From Prochlorococcus sp. AG-673-M19 (lineage in GTDB: Bacteria; Cyanobacteriota; Cyanobacteriia; PCC-6307; Cyanobiaceae): a DNA stretch of 58,612 nucleotides. The notes under the pieces were generated by a model that had not been told where the DNA came from, did no database searches, and saw only the letters and a program-made list of their open reading frames with translations. Below are positions 19,320-28,391 of the stretch, piece by piece (the first letter of the stretch is position 1; each line of letters starts with the position of its first letter). The stretch spans positions 1-58,612 of the forward strand of contig QCTP01000005.1 of NCBI GenBank assembly GCA_003211115.1, read 5' to 3'. Position numbers and translations under genes: made by a program.

Positions 19320-21488
19320 ATGACTTTTAATCATCTAGTACTAATTGGAGGAGGACATACAAATGTTCTTTTGATGAGAAAATGGTTGATGTATCCGAAA
19401 TTAATGCCAGAAATTCCTATCTCAATTATATCTAGAGATATTCATTTAGTTTATTCGGCTATGTTCCCTTCTGTAATTGCTAAATCAATTTCTTTGGATG
19501 ATAGCTTAATTGATATAAGATTTTTAGCTAAAAAGGCAAAAATATCATTTATAAATGAAGAAGTAACAAATATAGATTTTCAATTAAAAAAGATTTCCTT
19601 AAAAGATAGACCATCAATTGATTACTCGAAATTAGTACTTAACTATGGAAGTCAAACCAAGATTCCAGAAGAATTTGAAGATTTAGTAAAAAATCAAATT
19701 GCTTTCCCAATTAAACCTTTTTATAAAGCTTATGACTTAATTAAAAACGAAGATAAGTATGATTCTGATAATGAACAATCTTTTGTTATTGTCGGAAGCG
19801 GACTTGCCGCAATTGAAGTTGCTTTTGCTCTTAGAAAACGATGGAAAAAAAGATCTTTAAAGATTCTATGTAAATCAAATAAAGTAGATAACAAAATTTT
19901 AAAAACTTTAGGTAGATCTAATATAGATATAGTTAAAAAACTTCCTTTACGTTATGGCAAAATTCTCTTATGTACAGGAAATTCATCACCACTATGGGCA
20001 CAAAAAAATATTTCAGAATTGGATTCAAAAGGACGATTTATTACAAATAAGAAATTAAAGTTGAAAAATTTTTTAGGAATTTTTGCGACTGGTGATTGCG
20101 CAGTTATAGGATCTTCTAATAGACCTTCATCTGGAATCTTTGCAGTAAAAGTTTTAAATATATTGGCAATTAATATTCAGAGGGACTTAAAAGGCCAATC
20201 ATTAAAAAAATGGTTCCCTCAAAAATTTGGTTTGCAAATAGTAAATTCTTTTCCTAGAGAAATTCCAAAAGCTTTTGCTTTTTATGGTGATTTTGTAATA
20301 GGTCCTTCTTTCCTTATTTGGTACCTTAAAAATAAAATTGATGAGGCTTTTATAAATAAATTTCGTCTTTTAGACTCAAATATGAATCAAAAAGGGAAAG
20401 AAGATTTGATGGATGATTGCAGAGGATGCGCTGCTAAAATTTCTCAAAGTATTTTAAACAAATCCTTAATAAATGCTCAACTAGAAAATTTTGCAACTTC
20501 CCCTGAGGATTCTGTTGAAATTTATAATAATGAACAAGATATTATCCTTCAAAGCGTTGATGGATTTCCATCATTAATAAGTGATCCTTGGCTAAATGCA
20601 AAAATTACTGTATTACATGCATGCTCAGATTTATGGGCTTCAGGAGTAAAACTTTCATCTGCACAGGCCTTAATATCTCTCCCAAAAGTAGATAAAGATT
20701 TTCAAAGTTATCTTTTTTTACATAGTCTAAAAGGTATAAAGACAACAGTTGAGGATCAAGGCGGAAAGTTGATTGGAGGGCATACATTTGAGTCAAGAAG
20801 TTTAGTTGATAAACCTTATTCTTTGGGAATCGACATTTCTGTAACTGTTCAGGGAGTATTGAAAAATGGAGTAAAACCATGGTTCAAATCAGGAATGCAA
20901 AAAGGAGATATTATCCTAATGTCTAGACCCCTAGGTGTGGGAATTTTTTTCGCTGCTCAAATGCAAGATATAAATTTGAAAGATAGTTATGAGGCGATAA
21001 TGAAAAATTTAGTTACAAGTCAGCAACCATTAATTGACCAAATCTATTTACTTCAAAATAAGTTAGGAGAAACATTTATAAATGCAGCTACTGATATAAC
21101 AGGATATGGATTTATCGGACACCTTAAAGAGATGATTGACTCATCTAATTTAATAAGGAAAAATAATAAATTTGAACCTATTAAGGTTTTATTAGATTTA
21201 TCTTCATTTAAAGCTTATCCAGGGATATTTGATTTAATACAAAAAGGCGTCCAAAGTTCTTTGTTCGAATCAAATAAAGAAATATTAGATCAAATTCTCT
21301 CAGAAAATCGAAATAAAAGAATTATTGCATTTTCGGAAAACAAGAAATTAGATCAAGAAAGTTTTAAAGAAATAATTTCATTATTATTAGATCCACAAAC
21401 ATGTGGCCCACTTTTGGTTAGTTGTAACCCTAAGTATGAAAGATTTTTAAAGGATGCATGGTATAAGGTCGGAGAAGTAATAAATTGA
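19320..21488 (+). CDS. selD: Fusion: NDH-2-like FAD oxidoreductase + selenide, water dikinase (SelD)
   Basis: A 722-residue two-domain protein. Residues about 1-345 resemble a pyridine nucleotide-disulfide/NDH-2-like flavoprotein (LVLIGGGHTNVLLMRKW; IFATGDCAVIGSS). Residues about 358-722 are SelD, which makes selenophosphate from selenide and ATP. The catalytic Cys (C370) and Lys (K373) lie in CRGCAAK; the second cysteine of the usual motif is alanine. Similar fusions are known in cyanobacteria. No SelA, SelB or selenoprotein is in the window, so the use of selenophosphate is unclear. Start ATG 19320 is chosen over GTG 19311. Confidence 0.92.
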   Translation: MTFNHLVLIGGGHTNVLLMRKWLMYPKLMPEIPISIISRDIHLVYSAMFPSVIAKSISLDDSLIDIRFLAKKAKISFINEEVTNIDFQLKKISLKDRPSIDYSKLVLNYGSQTKIPEEFEDLVKNQIAFPIKPFYKAYDLIKNEDKYDSDNEQSFVIVGSGLAAIEVAFALRKRWKKRSLKILCKSNKVDNKILKTLGRSNIDIVKKLPLRYGKILLCTGNSSPLWAQKNISELDSKGRFITNKKLKLKNFLGIFATGDCAVIGSSNRPSSGIFAVKVLNILAINIQRDLKGQSLKKWFPQKFGLQIVNSFPREIPKAFAFYGDFVIGPSFLIWYLKNKIDEAFINKFRLLDSNMNQKGKEDLMDDCRGCAAKISQSILNKSLINAQLENFATSPEDSVEIYNNEQDIILQSVDGFPSLISDPWLNAKITVLHACSDLWASGVKLSSAQALISLPKVDKDFQSYLFLHSLKGIKTTVEDQGGKLIGGHTFESRSLVDKPYSLGIDISVTVQGVLKNGVKPWFKSGMQKGDIILMSRPLGVGIFFAAQMQDINLKDSYEAIMKNLVTSQQPLIDQIYLLQNKLGETFINAATDITGYGFIGHLKEMIDSSNLIRKNNKFEPIKVLLDLSSFKAYPGIFDLIQKGVQSSLFESNKEILDQILSENRNKRIIAFSENKKLDQESFKEIISLLLDPQTCGPLLVSCNPKYERFLKDAWYKVGEVIN

Positions 21489-21491
21489 TAA

Positions 21492-22739
21492 TTATTTCCT
21501 TTTGATTTTATCTATCTCTATATATCTCAACCTTTTAATTTCATCCCCCATTGTTTTTCCTGGTTGCCATCCTTCACTTTTTAATAAGTCCCCACTTTTC
21601 TTTGACTTGATAAATTTATAAATAAATAGCCATTTAAAAAATGATTTCCAAAATAAACCTCCATTGCAGATTAACAATTTAACTGTTTCTTCATCTAAAT
21701 TTTTTGTTTCAATAAACTCAGTCCAATTTGAGGGGGTAAAATATTTAAATTTTTCTTTTTCATTTTCTAATTGATTTGTAATATTTAAGTAATCATTTAG
21801 TATCTTCTTCTCCTTTTTATTTATAAAAAATCTTTGACAATTTAGCTCTAAATTTTTTGAATTTTTTAATAGATAGAGAATATAATTTCCCTTTAATTTT
21901 TTAATCCACTTTAAACCCCTCAAGAATTTATTATTAACACTAATATTTTTATTTAAAATAGAAATAACCTCCCAATCATTTAATAAAGAAACTATTTTTG
22001 ACAGATTGTCATATTTGTATATTTCTGACAATTCCATCCTAATTCTTATACTTATTCCAGGCGGAAATTTAGATTTGGTATCATTTTTTATAACTTCCCA
22101 TGGCCAACTTTCCACAATCCTTTGAGATTGTTGAAGTGATTTTTTTGAAATTTTGAAACCTAATCTTGATGCATATCTTGCGCATCTTATTAATCTACTA
22201 GGGTCATCACGGATACTATTTTCATGAAGTAAATGTAATTCTTTTTCTTGTATATGTTTTACTCCATCAAAGAAATCATAAATTTCTCGATTTGAGAATT
22301 CAAAAGCTATTGCATTTATACTAAAATCTCTCCTTTTTAAATCCTCTTCAATATTTGAATGTTTGACGATTGGATTTAATCCTGGAGATTCATAATTTTC
22401 TTTTCTCGCAGAAGCTATATCAATTTTTAAATTATTAATATTTAGCTCTACTGTGTCGTATATTTCAAATTCTTTTATCAGACAAAGTTCAACATTTGAG
22501 ACATTTTTTTTTATGAACTTTGCTAAATCAACTGAAGATCCTTCTGTAACTATATCTATATCGAGAGGTTTGAAAAATATCTTTTTATGAAATTTTGTGA
22601 TTAATAAATCTCTTATATAGCCACCCACAATTGCAACTTTAACGTTACTATTCAATTCAATATACTTAGAAATTATATTAAACAAATCAAAAGGAAGTTT
22701 TAATATTGCTGAATTAATATAAGCAGAAATATCATTCAT
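21492..22739 (-). CDS. CCA tRNA nucleotidyltransferase / poly(A) polymerase family
   Basis: A class II nucleotidyltransferase that adds or repairs the 3' CCA of tRNAs; 415 residues. VAIVGGYIRDLL and PLDIDIV (the DxD metal-binding pair) form the head domain. RRDFSINAIAFE and DDPSRLIRCARYASRLGF are the neck motifs. This function is needed here, because the tRNA genes in the window do not encode CCA. It begins on ATG 8 bases after the UvrD stop, so the two genes are likely cotranscribed. Confidence 0.92.
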   Translation of the reverse strand: MNDISAYINSAILKLPFDLFNIISKYIELNSNVKVAIVGGYIRDLLITKFHKKIFFKPLDIDIVTEGSSVDLAKFIKKNVSNVELCLIKEFEIYDTVELNINNLKIDIASARKENYESPGLNPIVKHSNIEEDLKRRDFSINAIAFEFSNREIYDFFDGVKHIQEKELHLLHENSIRDDPSRLIRCARYASRLGFKISKKSLQQSQRIVESWPWEVIKNDTKSKFPPGISIRIRMELSEIYKYDNLSKIVSLLNDWEVISILNKNISVNNKFLRGLKWIKKLKGNYILYLLKNSKNLELNCQRFFINKKEKKILNDYLNITNQLENEKEKFKYFTPSNWTEFIETKNLDEETVKLLICNGGLFWKSFFKWLFIYKFIKSKKSGDLLKSEGWQPGKTMGDEIKRLRYIEIDKIKRK

Positions 22740-22746
22740 GCAAATT

Positions 22747-25155
22747 TCATTTTATTGCTTTTATGGGGGCTAATCTTGGGTCTAGAATTTTGCTCCCTTT
22801 ATCACCAAACTTTACTGCTAACGATATTTTTTCGCCACTGCCAAAAATATGTATAATTTCACCCTTTCCAAATTTGGAGTGAATTACTTTATCTCCAACC
22901 AACCAACTTTTACCTTTACTGGGCCCTGAATAAAGTTTTCTTACCGCATTGATAGGTTTATTAATAAATTCATTTGAATAGTTGCGATCCACTCTTGTTA
23001 AACGGTCAAGATGACGATCCCTTCTAATAGAGGCACCACCAGATTGCGGTAATTCTCCATCAATTAGTTCCTCTGGTATTTCTGAGAGGAATATTGAAGG
23101 AATTGTTGGTTCCCGCATGCCTCCCCACAATCTCCTTTCCCTTGCATGTGATAAGAAAACCCTCTCTTTAGCTCTTGTTATGCCCACATAACATAATCTC
23201 CTTTCTTCTTCTAGAAGAGAGGGAGTATCAATTGACCTATAACTAGGGAATAAGCCTTGTTCTAGCCCCGTTATAAATACATTTTGAAATTCTAATCCTT
23301 TACTGTTATGGAGAGTCATTAAAGTGACAGAGTTAGGATGATTTTTTTTTGTATCATTCTCTGTGGTTAAAGCTGCTGTTGATAAGAATCCCTCTACATC
23401 TGCGTTCTCGGTCTCTTCTTCAAATTGAGTAGCAGCATTTATTAATTCCTGCAGATTGTTTCTTCTATCTTCTGACTCTTCTGATCCACTCGTTAATAAA
23501 TCACTTAAGTATCCGCTTTTTTCTAAAATTAATTGGAGCATTTGAGCAGGTCCTGAGTTCTCTACATAGCAAAGAAGATCATTCATAAGCTCTGTGAATT
23601 TATTAATGCCTTTTGATGATCTGCCTATGGTCTCATCTAAGCTTTGTTTGTCATTTATGACCTCCCATAAAGGAATATTTAACTTATTTGATAGTTCATT
23701 AAGCTTTTGAATAGTTGTTTTTCCTATTCCTCTTCTTGGGACATTTATAATTCTCAGGAGGCTTACATTATCTGAAGAATTTACTAAAACTTTTAAATAT
23801 GCAACCGCATCTTTAACTTCTCTTCTGTCGTAAAAACGTAATCCACCAAAGATTGTATATGGAATTCTCCATCTAACTAGGGATTCTTCTAATACTCTAG
23901 ATTGAGCCCTAGTCCTGTAGAGGATCGCAAAATTCTTCCAGATTGGCTCATTATTATAGTTATTTAAAGATCTTAATTTTGTTGTTATTGCCTCAGCTTC
24001 AGATATTTCATCATCACAGCTAAGCAACTTTAAAAGTTCTCCTTGATCCTTTGTAGGCCTTAAAACTTTATCAATTCTTTCAGTATTATTTTCAATTAAT
24101 GAGTTTGCAGCGTTAAGAATATTTGATGAAGATCTATAGTTTTCTTCTAATTTAACCAAAGATGCATTCTGATCATTATTTGATGCATTTTTAAAGTCTT
24201 CTTGAAATCCAATTAATATTCTGAAATCAGCTGCCCTAAAACTATAAATACTTTGATCCGCATCTCCAACAACAAAAATTGATCTATCATTCCATTCGCA
24301 AAATTTGTTTGGAGGAGTATTCCCAGCTGTAATTAATTTGATAAGTTCATATTGTGTCCTATTTGTATCTTGATATTCATCAACTAATATATGTTGGAAT
24401 CTTTTATGCCAGTAATCCCTAACTAAATTATTTTGTCTTAATAAAAAAACAGGCAGCAGTAAAAGATCATCAAAATCTAAAGCATTATTTTTTGAAAGAG
24501 ATGTTCTGTATCTTTTGTAAGCATCTGCAATAATTTTATCAAAATGATTATCAGCTTTCTCTTCAAGCTCATTAGCTGTAAAACATTGGTTTTTTGCGTT
24601 ACTAATAGCTCTCTTTATTTTCTTAGGATCAAATCTTTTTGGATCAAGGCTCATATCTTGACTAACAATTTCTTTTACTAGGGTCTGAGAATCTGTCTCG
24701 TCATAAATAGAAAATTGTTTTGTCCATGTTAAGCCTTCAGGATCTTGATATTTTTCAATATCGTATCTTAAAAGTCGTGAAAACAATGCATGAAAAGTTC
24801 CTATCCATAGATCCCTCAGTCTTTCTTTATCAATATTTGCTCTTAGTTGATTCTGATCAAATTCCTTGAGGGTTGACCAAGGCTGTCCAAATTGATTAAA
24901 AGCTAATTCTTGTGCAAGAAGTACTTGAAGTCTTGCTTTCATTTCTTTAGCAGCTTTATTAGTAAAAGTAACTGCGAGGATGTTATATGGATCTACTGAA
25001 TTATTTTCAATTAGATTAGCAATTCTATGAGTAAGAGCCTTCGTTTTTCCGCTACCTGCTCCTGCGACAACTAACAATGGCCCATTAATATGATTTACTG
25101 CTTTTAGTTGTGCATTATTTAAAGAATTAAAGAGGAAGTTGTTAGTTTGATGCAC
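22747..25155 (-). CDS. UvrD/Rep/PcrA-type ATP-dependent DNA helicase
   Basis: A superfamily 1A 3'-5' DNA helicase of 802 residues, acting in nucleotide excision and mismatch repair or in removal of proteins from DNA. Motifs in order are VVAGAGSGKTKALTHRI (Walker A), TFTNKAAKEM, VDEYQDTNRTQ (motif II), VGDADQSIYSFR (III), LYRTRAQSR (IV), TLMTLHNSKGLEF (V) and LCYVGITRAKE (VI). The C-terminal region VGDKVIHSKFGKGEI is the PcrA-like tail. Start is GTG at 25155. Confidence 0.95.
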   Translation of the reverse strand: MHQTNNFLFNSLNNAQLKAVNHINGPLLVVAGAGSGKTKALTHRIANLIENNSVDPYNILAVTFTNKAAKEMKARLQVLLAQELAFNQFGQPWSTLKEFDQNQLRANIDKERLRDLWIGTFHALFSRLLRYDIEKYQDPEGLTWTKQFSIYDETDSQTLVKEIVSQDMSLDPKRFDPKKIKRAISNAKNQCFTANELEEKADNHFDKIIADAYKRYRTSLSKNNALDFDDLLLLPVFLLRQNNLVRDYWHKRFQHILVDEYQDTNRTQYELIKLITAGNTPPNKFCEWNDRSIFVVGDADQSIYSFRAADFRILIGFQEDFKNASNNDQNASLVKLEENYRSSSNILNAANSLIENNTERIDKVLRPTKDQGELLKLLSCDDEISEAEAITTKLRSLNNYNNEPIWKNFAILYRTRAQSRVLEESLVRWRIPYTIFGGLRFYDRREVKDAVAYLKVLVNSSDNVSLLRIINVPRRGIGKTTIQKLNELSNKLNIPLWEVINDKQSLDETIGRSSKGINKFTELMNDLLCYVENSGPAQMLQLILEKSGYLSDLLTSGSEESEDRRNNLQELINAATQFEEETENADVEGFLSTAALTTENDTKKNHPNSVTLMTLHNSKGLEFQNVFITGLEQGLFPSYRSIDTPSLLEEERRLCYVGITRAKERVFLSHARERRLWGGMREPTIPSIFLSEIPEELIDGELPQSGGASIRRDRHLDRLTRVDRNYSNEFINKPINAVRKLYSGPSKGKSWLVGDKVIHSKFGKGEIIHIFGSGEKISLAVKFGDKGSKILDPRLAPIKAIK

Positions 25156-25192
25156 TTTTTGTAGATTGTATAATCAAAATTTTGACTTTACT

Positions 25193-25393
25193 TTAATTTG
25201 AAGCTTGAGGATTAATCTCTAATTCTTTTAATGCTTTTTTTAAACTTATTAATTCATTATTATTGTTGATTATTTCTTGAAATTTGTTCTGAGGCATTTT
25301 TAATTTAATACTTCTTTTAAGAATTTCTTTTTCTAATCTTTTTTTATAAGAAGAAACAAGTTTTTTTGATAATTTTAATTCTTGTTTATCCAA
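25193..25393 (-). CDS. Small basic coiled-coil protein, unknown
   Basis: I do not recognise this 66-residue protein. It is lysine-rich and predicted by eye to be mostly helical (LVSSYKKRLEKEILKRSIKL and LISLKKALKELEI). It starts on TTG, with no in-frame ATG nearby, and lies 37 bases upstream of the UvrD helicase on the same strand, so it may lead that operon. Support is the open frame, spacing and codon use similar to the neighbours. Confidence 0.55.
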   Translation of the reverse strand: MDKQELKLSKKLVSSYKKRLEKEILKRSIKLKMPQNKFQEIINNNNELISLKKALKELEINPQASN

Positions 25394-25569
25394 AATCTTT
25401 CCTTAATTATGTTTCCATATTAGCGAAAAAATTTTTATTTACAGTTTTTTAAAGATAAATACCAAATGCAGTTTTGATTAAGAAGCATTTCGTTTATTTT
25501 AAAATTTAATTATTTTAATTTGCTTTAATTTATTATAAGGAAAAATGAACTTAAATTTTTTATTAAGGA

Positions 25570-26097
25570 ATGCCAATTTCAAATAATAATCAAATTTTAT
25601 CAACCCATAGAGAATTAAAAAATATAAGTAATAAAAAAATTGAATATATTAAACAATTTATAAATACTGCAAACTCAAGATTAGATGCGATAAATTCAAT
25701 AACAAAGAATTCTCATGCAATTGCTGCTGATGCAGTAACAGCAATGATCTGTGAAAATCAAGATTCAATTAATTCAAAAATATCTATAGATACCACTAAT
25801 AAGATGTCTGTTTGTCTTAGAGATGGAGAAATAATTTTAAGGATAGTTTCTTACCTTTTAATTTCCGATGATGAATCAGTATTATCTAAAAGTTGTTTAA
25901 AGGAACTCAAAAATACTTATTTAGCACTTGGTGTACCTCTAAAAAATGCAATCCGAATTGTTGAACTTATGAGGGATGCAACGATTTCCGATTTGAAATC
26001 CACTGTAAATGCCATGATAGGAGAAAAAGAATTTCTTCCTGATTTAATTTCTAATACAGAGTTTCAATTTGAAAGAATAATCAATCTTTTAAAATAG
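25570..26097 (+). CDS. cpeB: Diverged phycoerythrin beta subunit
   Basis: A phycobiliprotein beta chain of 175 residues, the remnant phycoerythrin of high-light Prochlorococcus. [24 protein letters not shown] and [17 protein letters not shown] align with classical CpeB. Cys82, the central bilin-binding residue, is kept, and so is Cys61. The partner Cys50 and the C-terminal bilin cysteine (near 165) are lost, and the N-terminus is unlike the usual MLDAFSR. No alpha subunit gene is present. A light-sensing or signalling role has been proposed for such remnants; light harvesting is unlikely. ATG start; AAGG just before it is unusually close. Confidence 0.93.
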   Translation: MPISNNNQILSTHRELKNISNKKIEYIKQFINTANSRLDAINSITKNSHAIAADAVTAMICENQDSINSKISIDTTNKMSVCLRDGEIILRIVSYLLISDDESVLSKSCLKELKNTYLALGVPLKNAIRIVELMRDATISDLKSTVNAMIGEKEFLPDLISNTEFQFERIINLLK

Positions 26098-26632
26098 ATA
26101 TATTTCTTATTTCTGATGTGTGTGAGGTTTGTATTACTGAATTGTTTTCTTGATTTCTAATTACCGAATATCTTGATCTTATATGATTCGATAAAAAAGA
26201 AATTCTCTCTTCAGAAATTGTTGAACTATAAATAGTTTTAATATTTAAGTTATCATGTTCATCAATCAAATATTCTGAAGATGAAATTTGGGATTCAGTA
26301 TATCCCTTATTACGTAAAACAATCCCTTTTTTTTTATCCTTTGGTAAAAATAATAATATAGTTTTATCTGCTTCAATTTTTTGATCCTTCTCCCAATCAC
26401 TTACAGCCTGCCAACTTATTGTTAGTGCAATAAAGTAAGTTTTAGAGCTTAAATTATGTTTTTCTAAAAGTTCAACTACATTTTTATTTTTTATTTCTAA
26501 CTCTTTTATTACTATTTTACTAGTTGAATTTTCGACTTCCTGAAAAGCTAAAGAATGAGTGCTTCTTAAAGATTTCCATTCTCCTAAACTTTTTTTAATA
26601 AATTGATTAATTGTTATTAGATTCTTCTTCAA
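26081..26632 (-). CDS. cpeS: CpeS-type phycobiliprotein chromophore lyase
   Basis: An S-type bilin lyase of 183 residues that attaches bilin to the Cys82-equivalent of a beta phycobiliprotein. [20 protein letters not shown] near the N-terminus is the family signature, and the remainder fits the lipocalin-like fold of CpcS/CpeS. It is convergent with cpeB, overlapping it by 17 bases, so enzyme and its likely substrate are neighbours. The start is TTG, overlapping a 59-residue upstream gene by 26 bases; no ATG is available. Confidence 0.9.
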   Translation of the reverse strand: MKKNLITINQFIKKSLGEWKSLRSTHSLAFQEVENSTSKIVIKELEIKNKNVVELLEKHNLSSKTYFIALTISWQAVSDWEKDQKIEADKTILLFLPKDKKKGIVLRNKGYTESQISSSEYLIDEHDNLNIKTIYSSTISEERISFLSNHIRSRYSVIRNQENNSVIQTSHTSEIRNISILKD

Positions 26633-26786
26633 GTTTATCTTCTACTGAATGATTGGTGCCTTTTTGAATCATCCTTACCATTGAATCTACCATCAATCTT
26701 TTTGCAGAAGTCACTTTTAACCCTGAAGGTGTAGTTGATATTTGTTCTCCAGGACGATTGTATGATGTTGGTCTAAATGGAGTCAT
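26607..26786 (-). CDS. 59-residue protein upstream of and overlapping cpeS, unknown
   Basis: A short open frame (ATG to TAA) too small for usual cut-offs. The protein begins [15 protein letters not shown], has a helical part ([18 protein letters not shown]) and an acidic tail ([11 protein letters not shown]). It overlaps the start of cpeS by 26 bases in another frame, which suggests translational coupling. I do not recognise the family. Protein-like composition and the position next to the phycoerythrin remnant argue that it is real and related to it. Confidence 0.6.
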   Translation of the reverse strand: MTPFRPTSYNRPGEQISTTPSGLKVTSAKRLMVDSMVRMIQKGTNHSVEDKLEEESNNN

Positions 26787-26904
26787 CTAAAAATTTTAAA
26801 AATCAACAGAATTACATTCTTACATGAATAGTAATTTTTAAAGTTGTTTTTTGCAAAAATGTCATATCTTTTATGGATAATTTTAAAATTTATTTATTCT
26901 TAGC

Positions 26905-27540
26905 TTATTTTGGAATTTTTCTTTTTGCTAAACCTGAAATAGTCGCTAAAGCAAACATACCCAAAAGAGCTATTCCAAGAAATAAACCTGCTCCCTGGCT
27001 GACTCCAGCTCCAACAGCGACAAGAATAGAATCACTTATTAAAAGGCTTATTAATAATGCTGGAGTGAATATTTTCCACCGAGTGCCTCCAATACCTATT
27101 GCATAGCTAAGAAAATCAAATAGACCAGTCATAAGAAGACCTGTCATTAGAAAGAAATTTTCCTCTAATTGGTTTTGATTAAAACTTTCAATTCTTTTCA
27201 TTGATTTTGAACCTACTAAACTTCGTACAGGACCACGACCAAAATATCTTGCTATAAAGAAAGCTGCTTGGCAAAAAACTATATCAGAAAAGACAATTGT
27301 TATGTAGCCTTTTTGGAATCCTAATAATGAGCCGGCCAGAAGAGAATATGCCGAACTTGGTAAGGCAGGCAAAATTATGCTTACTCCTCTGAGAACAAAT
27401 ATTCCAAAAGGTGCCCAAATTCCCATGCTTTCTACTTTGTTCCTAAGGGGTTCGATTCCATAATTTTGTATGAAATAAATCAATACAACAAATATTGCTA
27501 TAAAAAAAACTACTGTAAGGAATTTTTGGATTTTATTCAT
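26905..27540 (-). CDS. TVP38/TMEM64 (DedA-like, VTT domain) membrane protein
   Basis: A 211-residue integral membrane protein with about five hydrophobic segments. The core has GIFVLRGVSIILPALPSSAY and a GSLLGFQKGYITIVFSD region, then FFIARYFGRGPVRS, which fit the SNARE-associated/VTT domain of TVP38 and DedA proteins. These are implicated in lipid scrambling or membrane homeostasis; the substrate here is unknown. ATG start, monocistronic by appearance, divergent from the exported unknown protein. Confidence 0.85.
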   Translation of the reverse strand: MNKIQKFLTVVFFIAIFVVLIYFIQNYGIEPLRNKVESMGIWAPFGIFVLRGVSIILPALPSSAYSLLAGSLLGFQKGYITIVFSDIVFCQAAFFIARYFGRGPVRSLVGSKSMKRIESFNQNQLEENFFLMTGLLMTGLFDFLSYAIGIGGTRWKIFTPALLISLLISDSILVAVGAGVSQGAGLFLGIALLGMFALATISGLAKRKIPK

Positions 27541-27743
27541 TATTTGTCTGAAAATTTTTTGAGAAGAAACTTTCGAATTTAATAGTTGATTGTATCTATA
27601 ATAGAAATACTAATCAATAAAATTTTTTACAAAGTTTTAATCTTTAAGTTTCACCCCTCAATTTAGAATTTAAGAAACAATTTTTGCAACTTCTGAATCG
27701 AAATTGATAACTAATAAGATATGAGTTAAATTTTTAATTTCTA

Positions 27744-28178
27744 ATGTTCGAAAATATTATTATTCAAATCAAGAATAAATTCTCATCAATACATGCTTTA
27801 AGTATCTTGTCTTTGGTTCTTTCTATAATTTTTTCTTTTGGCATTGCAACAAAGCAATCATATGCATTGTTTCATGAGTGGGTTGGAGGTCCAATTAGTG
27901 AATATGGAGAACAATTATGGGATAGAAAAAGTATAAAAAGGAATGAAGATGGTTCTGTGAGAGTATTGAGCAAGTTTATTCCAAAAACCAAAAGTGAAAT
28001 AACGCAAGATATTCTCTATACAATGGATATAAACTGTTTTGAGAAATCCTTTAGAGACGTTGATGTTTTCACAGATGAGCGAAATAGTCGTTTAAATAAT
28101 TTTGCTGAGTGGCAAGATCCGAATGGAGACAAACTAATTTTGAATGTAATAGGTCAAGTTTGCAGCGTTGAAAACTAA
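27744..28178 (+). CDS. Exported protein of unknown function
   Basis: A 144-residue protein with a long N-terminal hydrophobic segment (HALSILSLVLSIIFSFGIA) and a possible signal-peptidase site after QSYA. The mature part is soluble, with two cysteines (NCFEKSF and GQVCSV) that could form a disulfide in the periplasm or lumen. I do not recognise a domain. ATG start; about 200 bases of upstream DNA are shared with the divergent DedA-like gene. Confidence 0.75.
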   Translation: MFENIIIQIKNKFSSIHALSILSLVLSIIFSFGIATKQSYALFHEWVGGPISEYGEQLWDRKSIKRNEDGSVRVLSKFIPKTKSEITQDILYTMDINCFEKSFRDVDVFTDERNSRLNNFAEWQDPNGDKLILNVIGQVCSVEN

Positions 28179-28192
28179 TTTATAAGTATTCA

Positions 28193-28222
28193 TTAAAAAA
28201 CCCTGCCTATGACAGAGTTTAA
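28193..28222 (-). terminator. Terminator after tRNA-Phe
   Basis: On the minus strand an 8-bp stem (AAACTCTG with CAGGGTTT, one G-T pair) with a 7-base loop is followed by a run of T. It begins 4 bases past the 3' end of tRNA-Phe, as expected for a Rho-independent terminator of that gene. It may also help stop the convergent upstream gene. Confidence 0.7.
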
Positions 28223-28225
28223 AGG

Positions 28226-28298
28226 TGCCAGGACCCAGATTTGAACTGGGGACACGGCGATTTTCAGTCGCCTGCTCTACCAACTGAGCTATCCCGGC
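28226..28298 (-). tRNA. trnF: tRNA-Phe(GAA)
   Basis: A 73-base cloverleaf read on the minus strand: acceptor GCCGGGA pairs with TCCTGGC, D arm GCTC...GAGC, anticodon loop CTGAAAA with anticodon GAA, and T arm with TTCAAAT. The discriminator base is A. The CCA end is not encoded. Confidence 0.96.
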
Positions 28299-28391
28299 TT
28301 TAACTTATACACTCTAAATTAAGATGTGTAGTTTGTGAAACCCCTTTCACTAAATTTTTATATCTTAAATAAAAAAATTTTTAAAAAAGAA

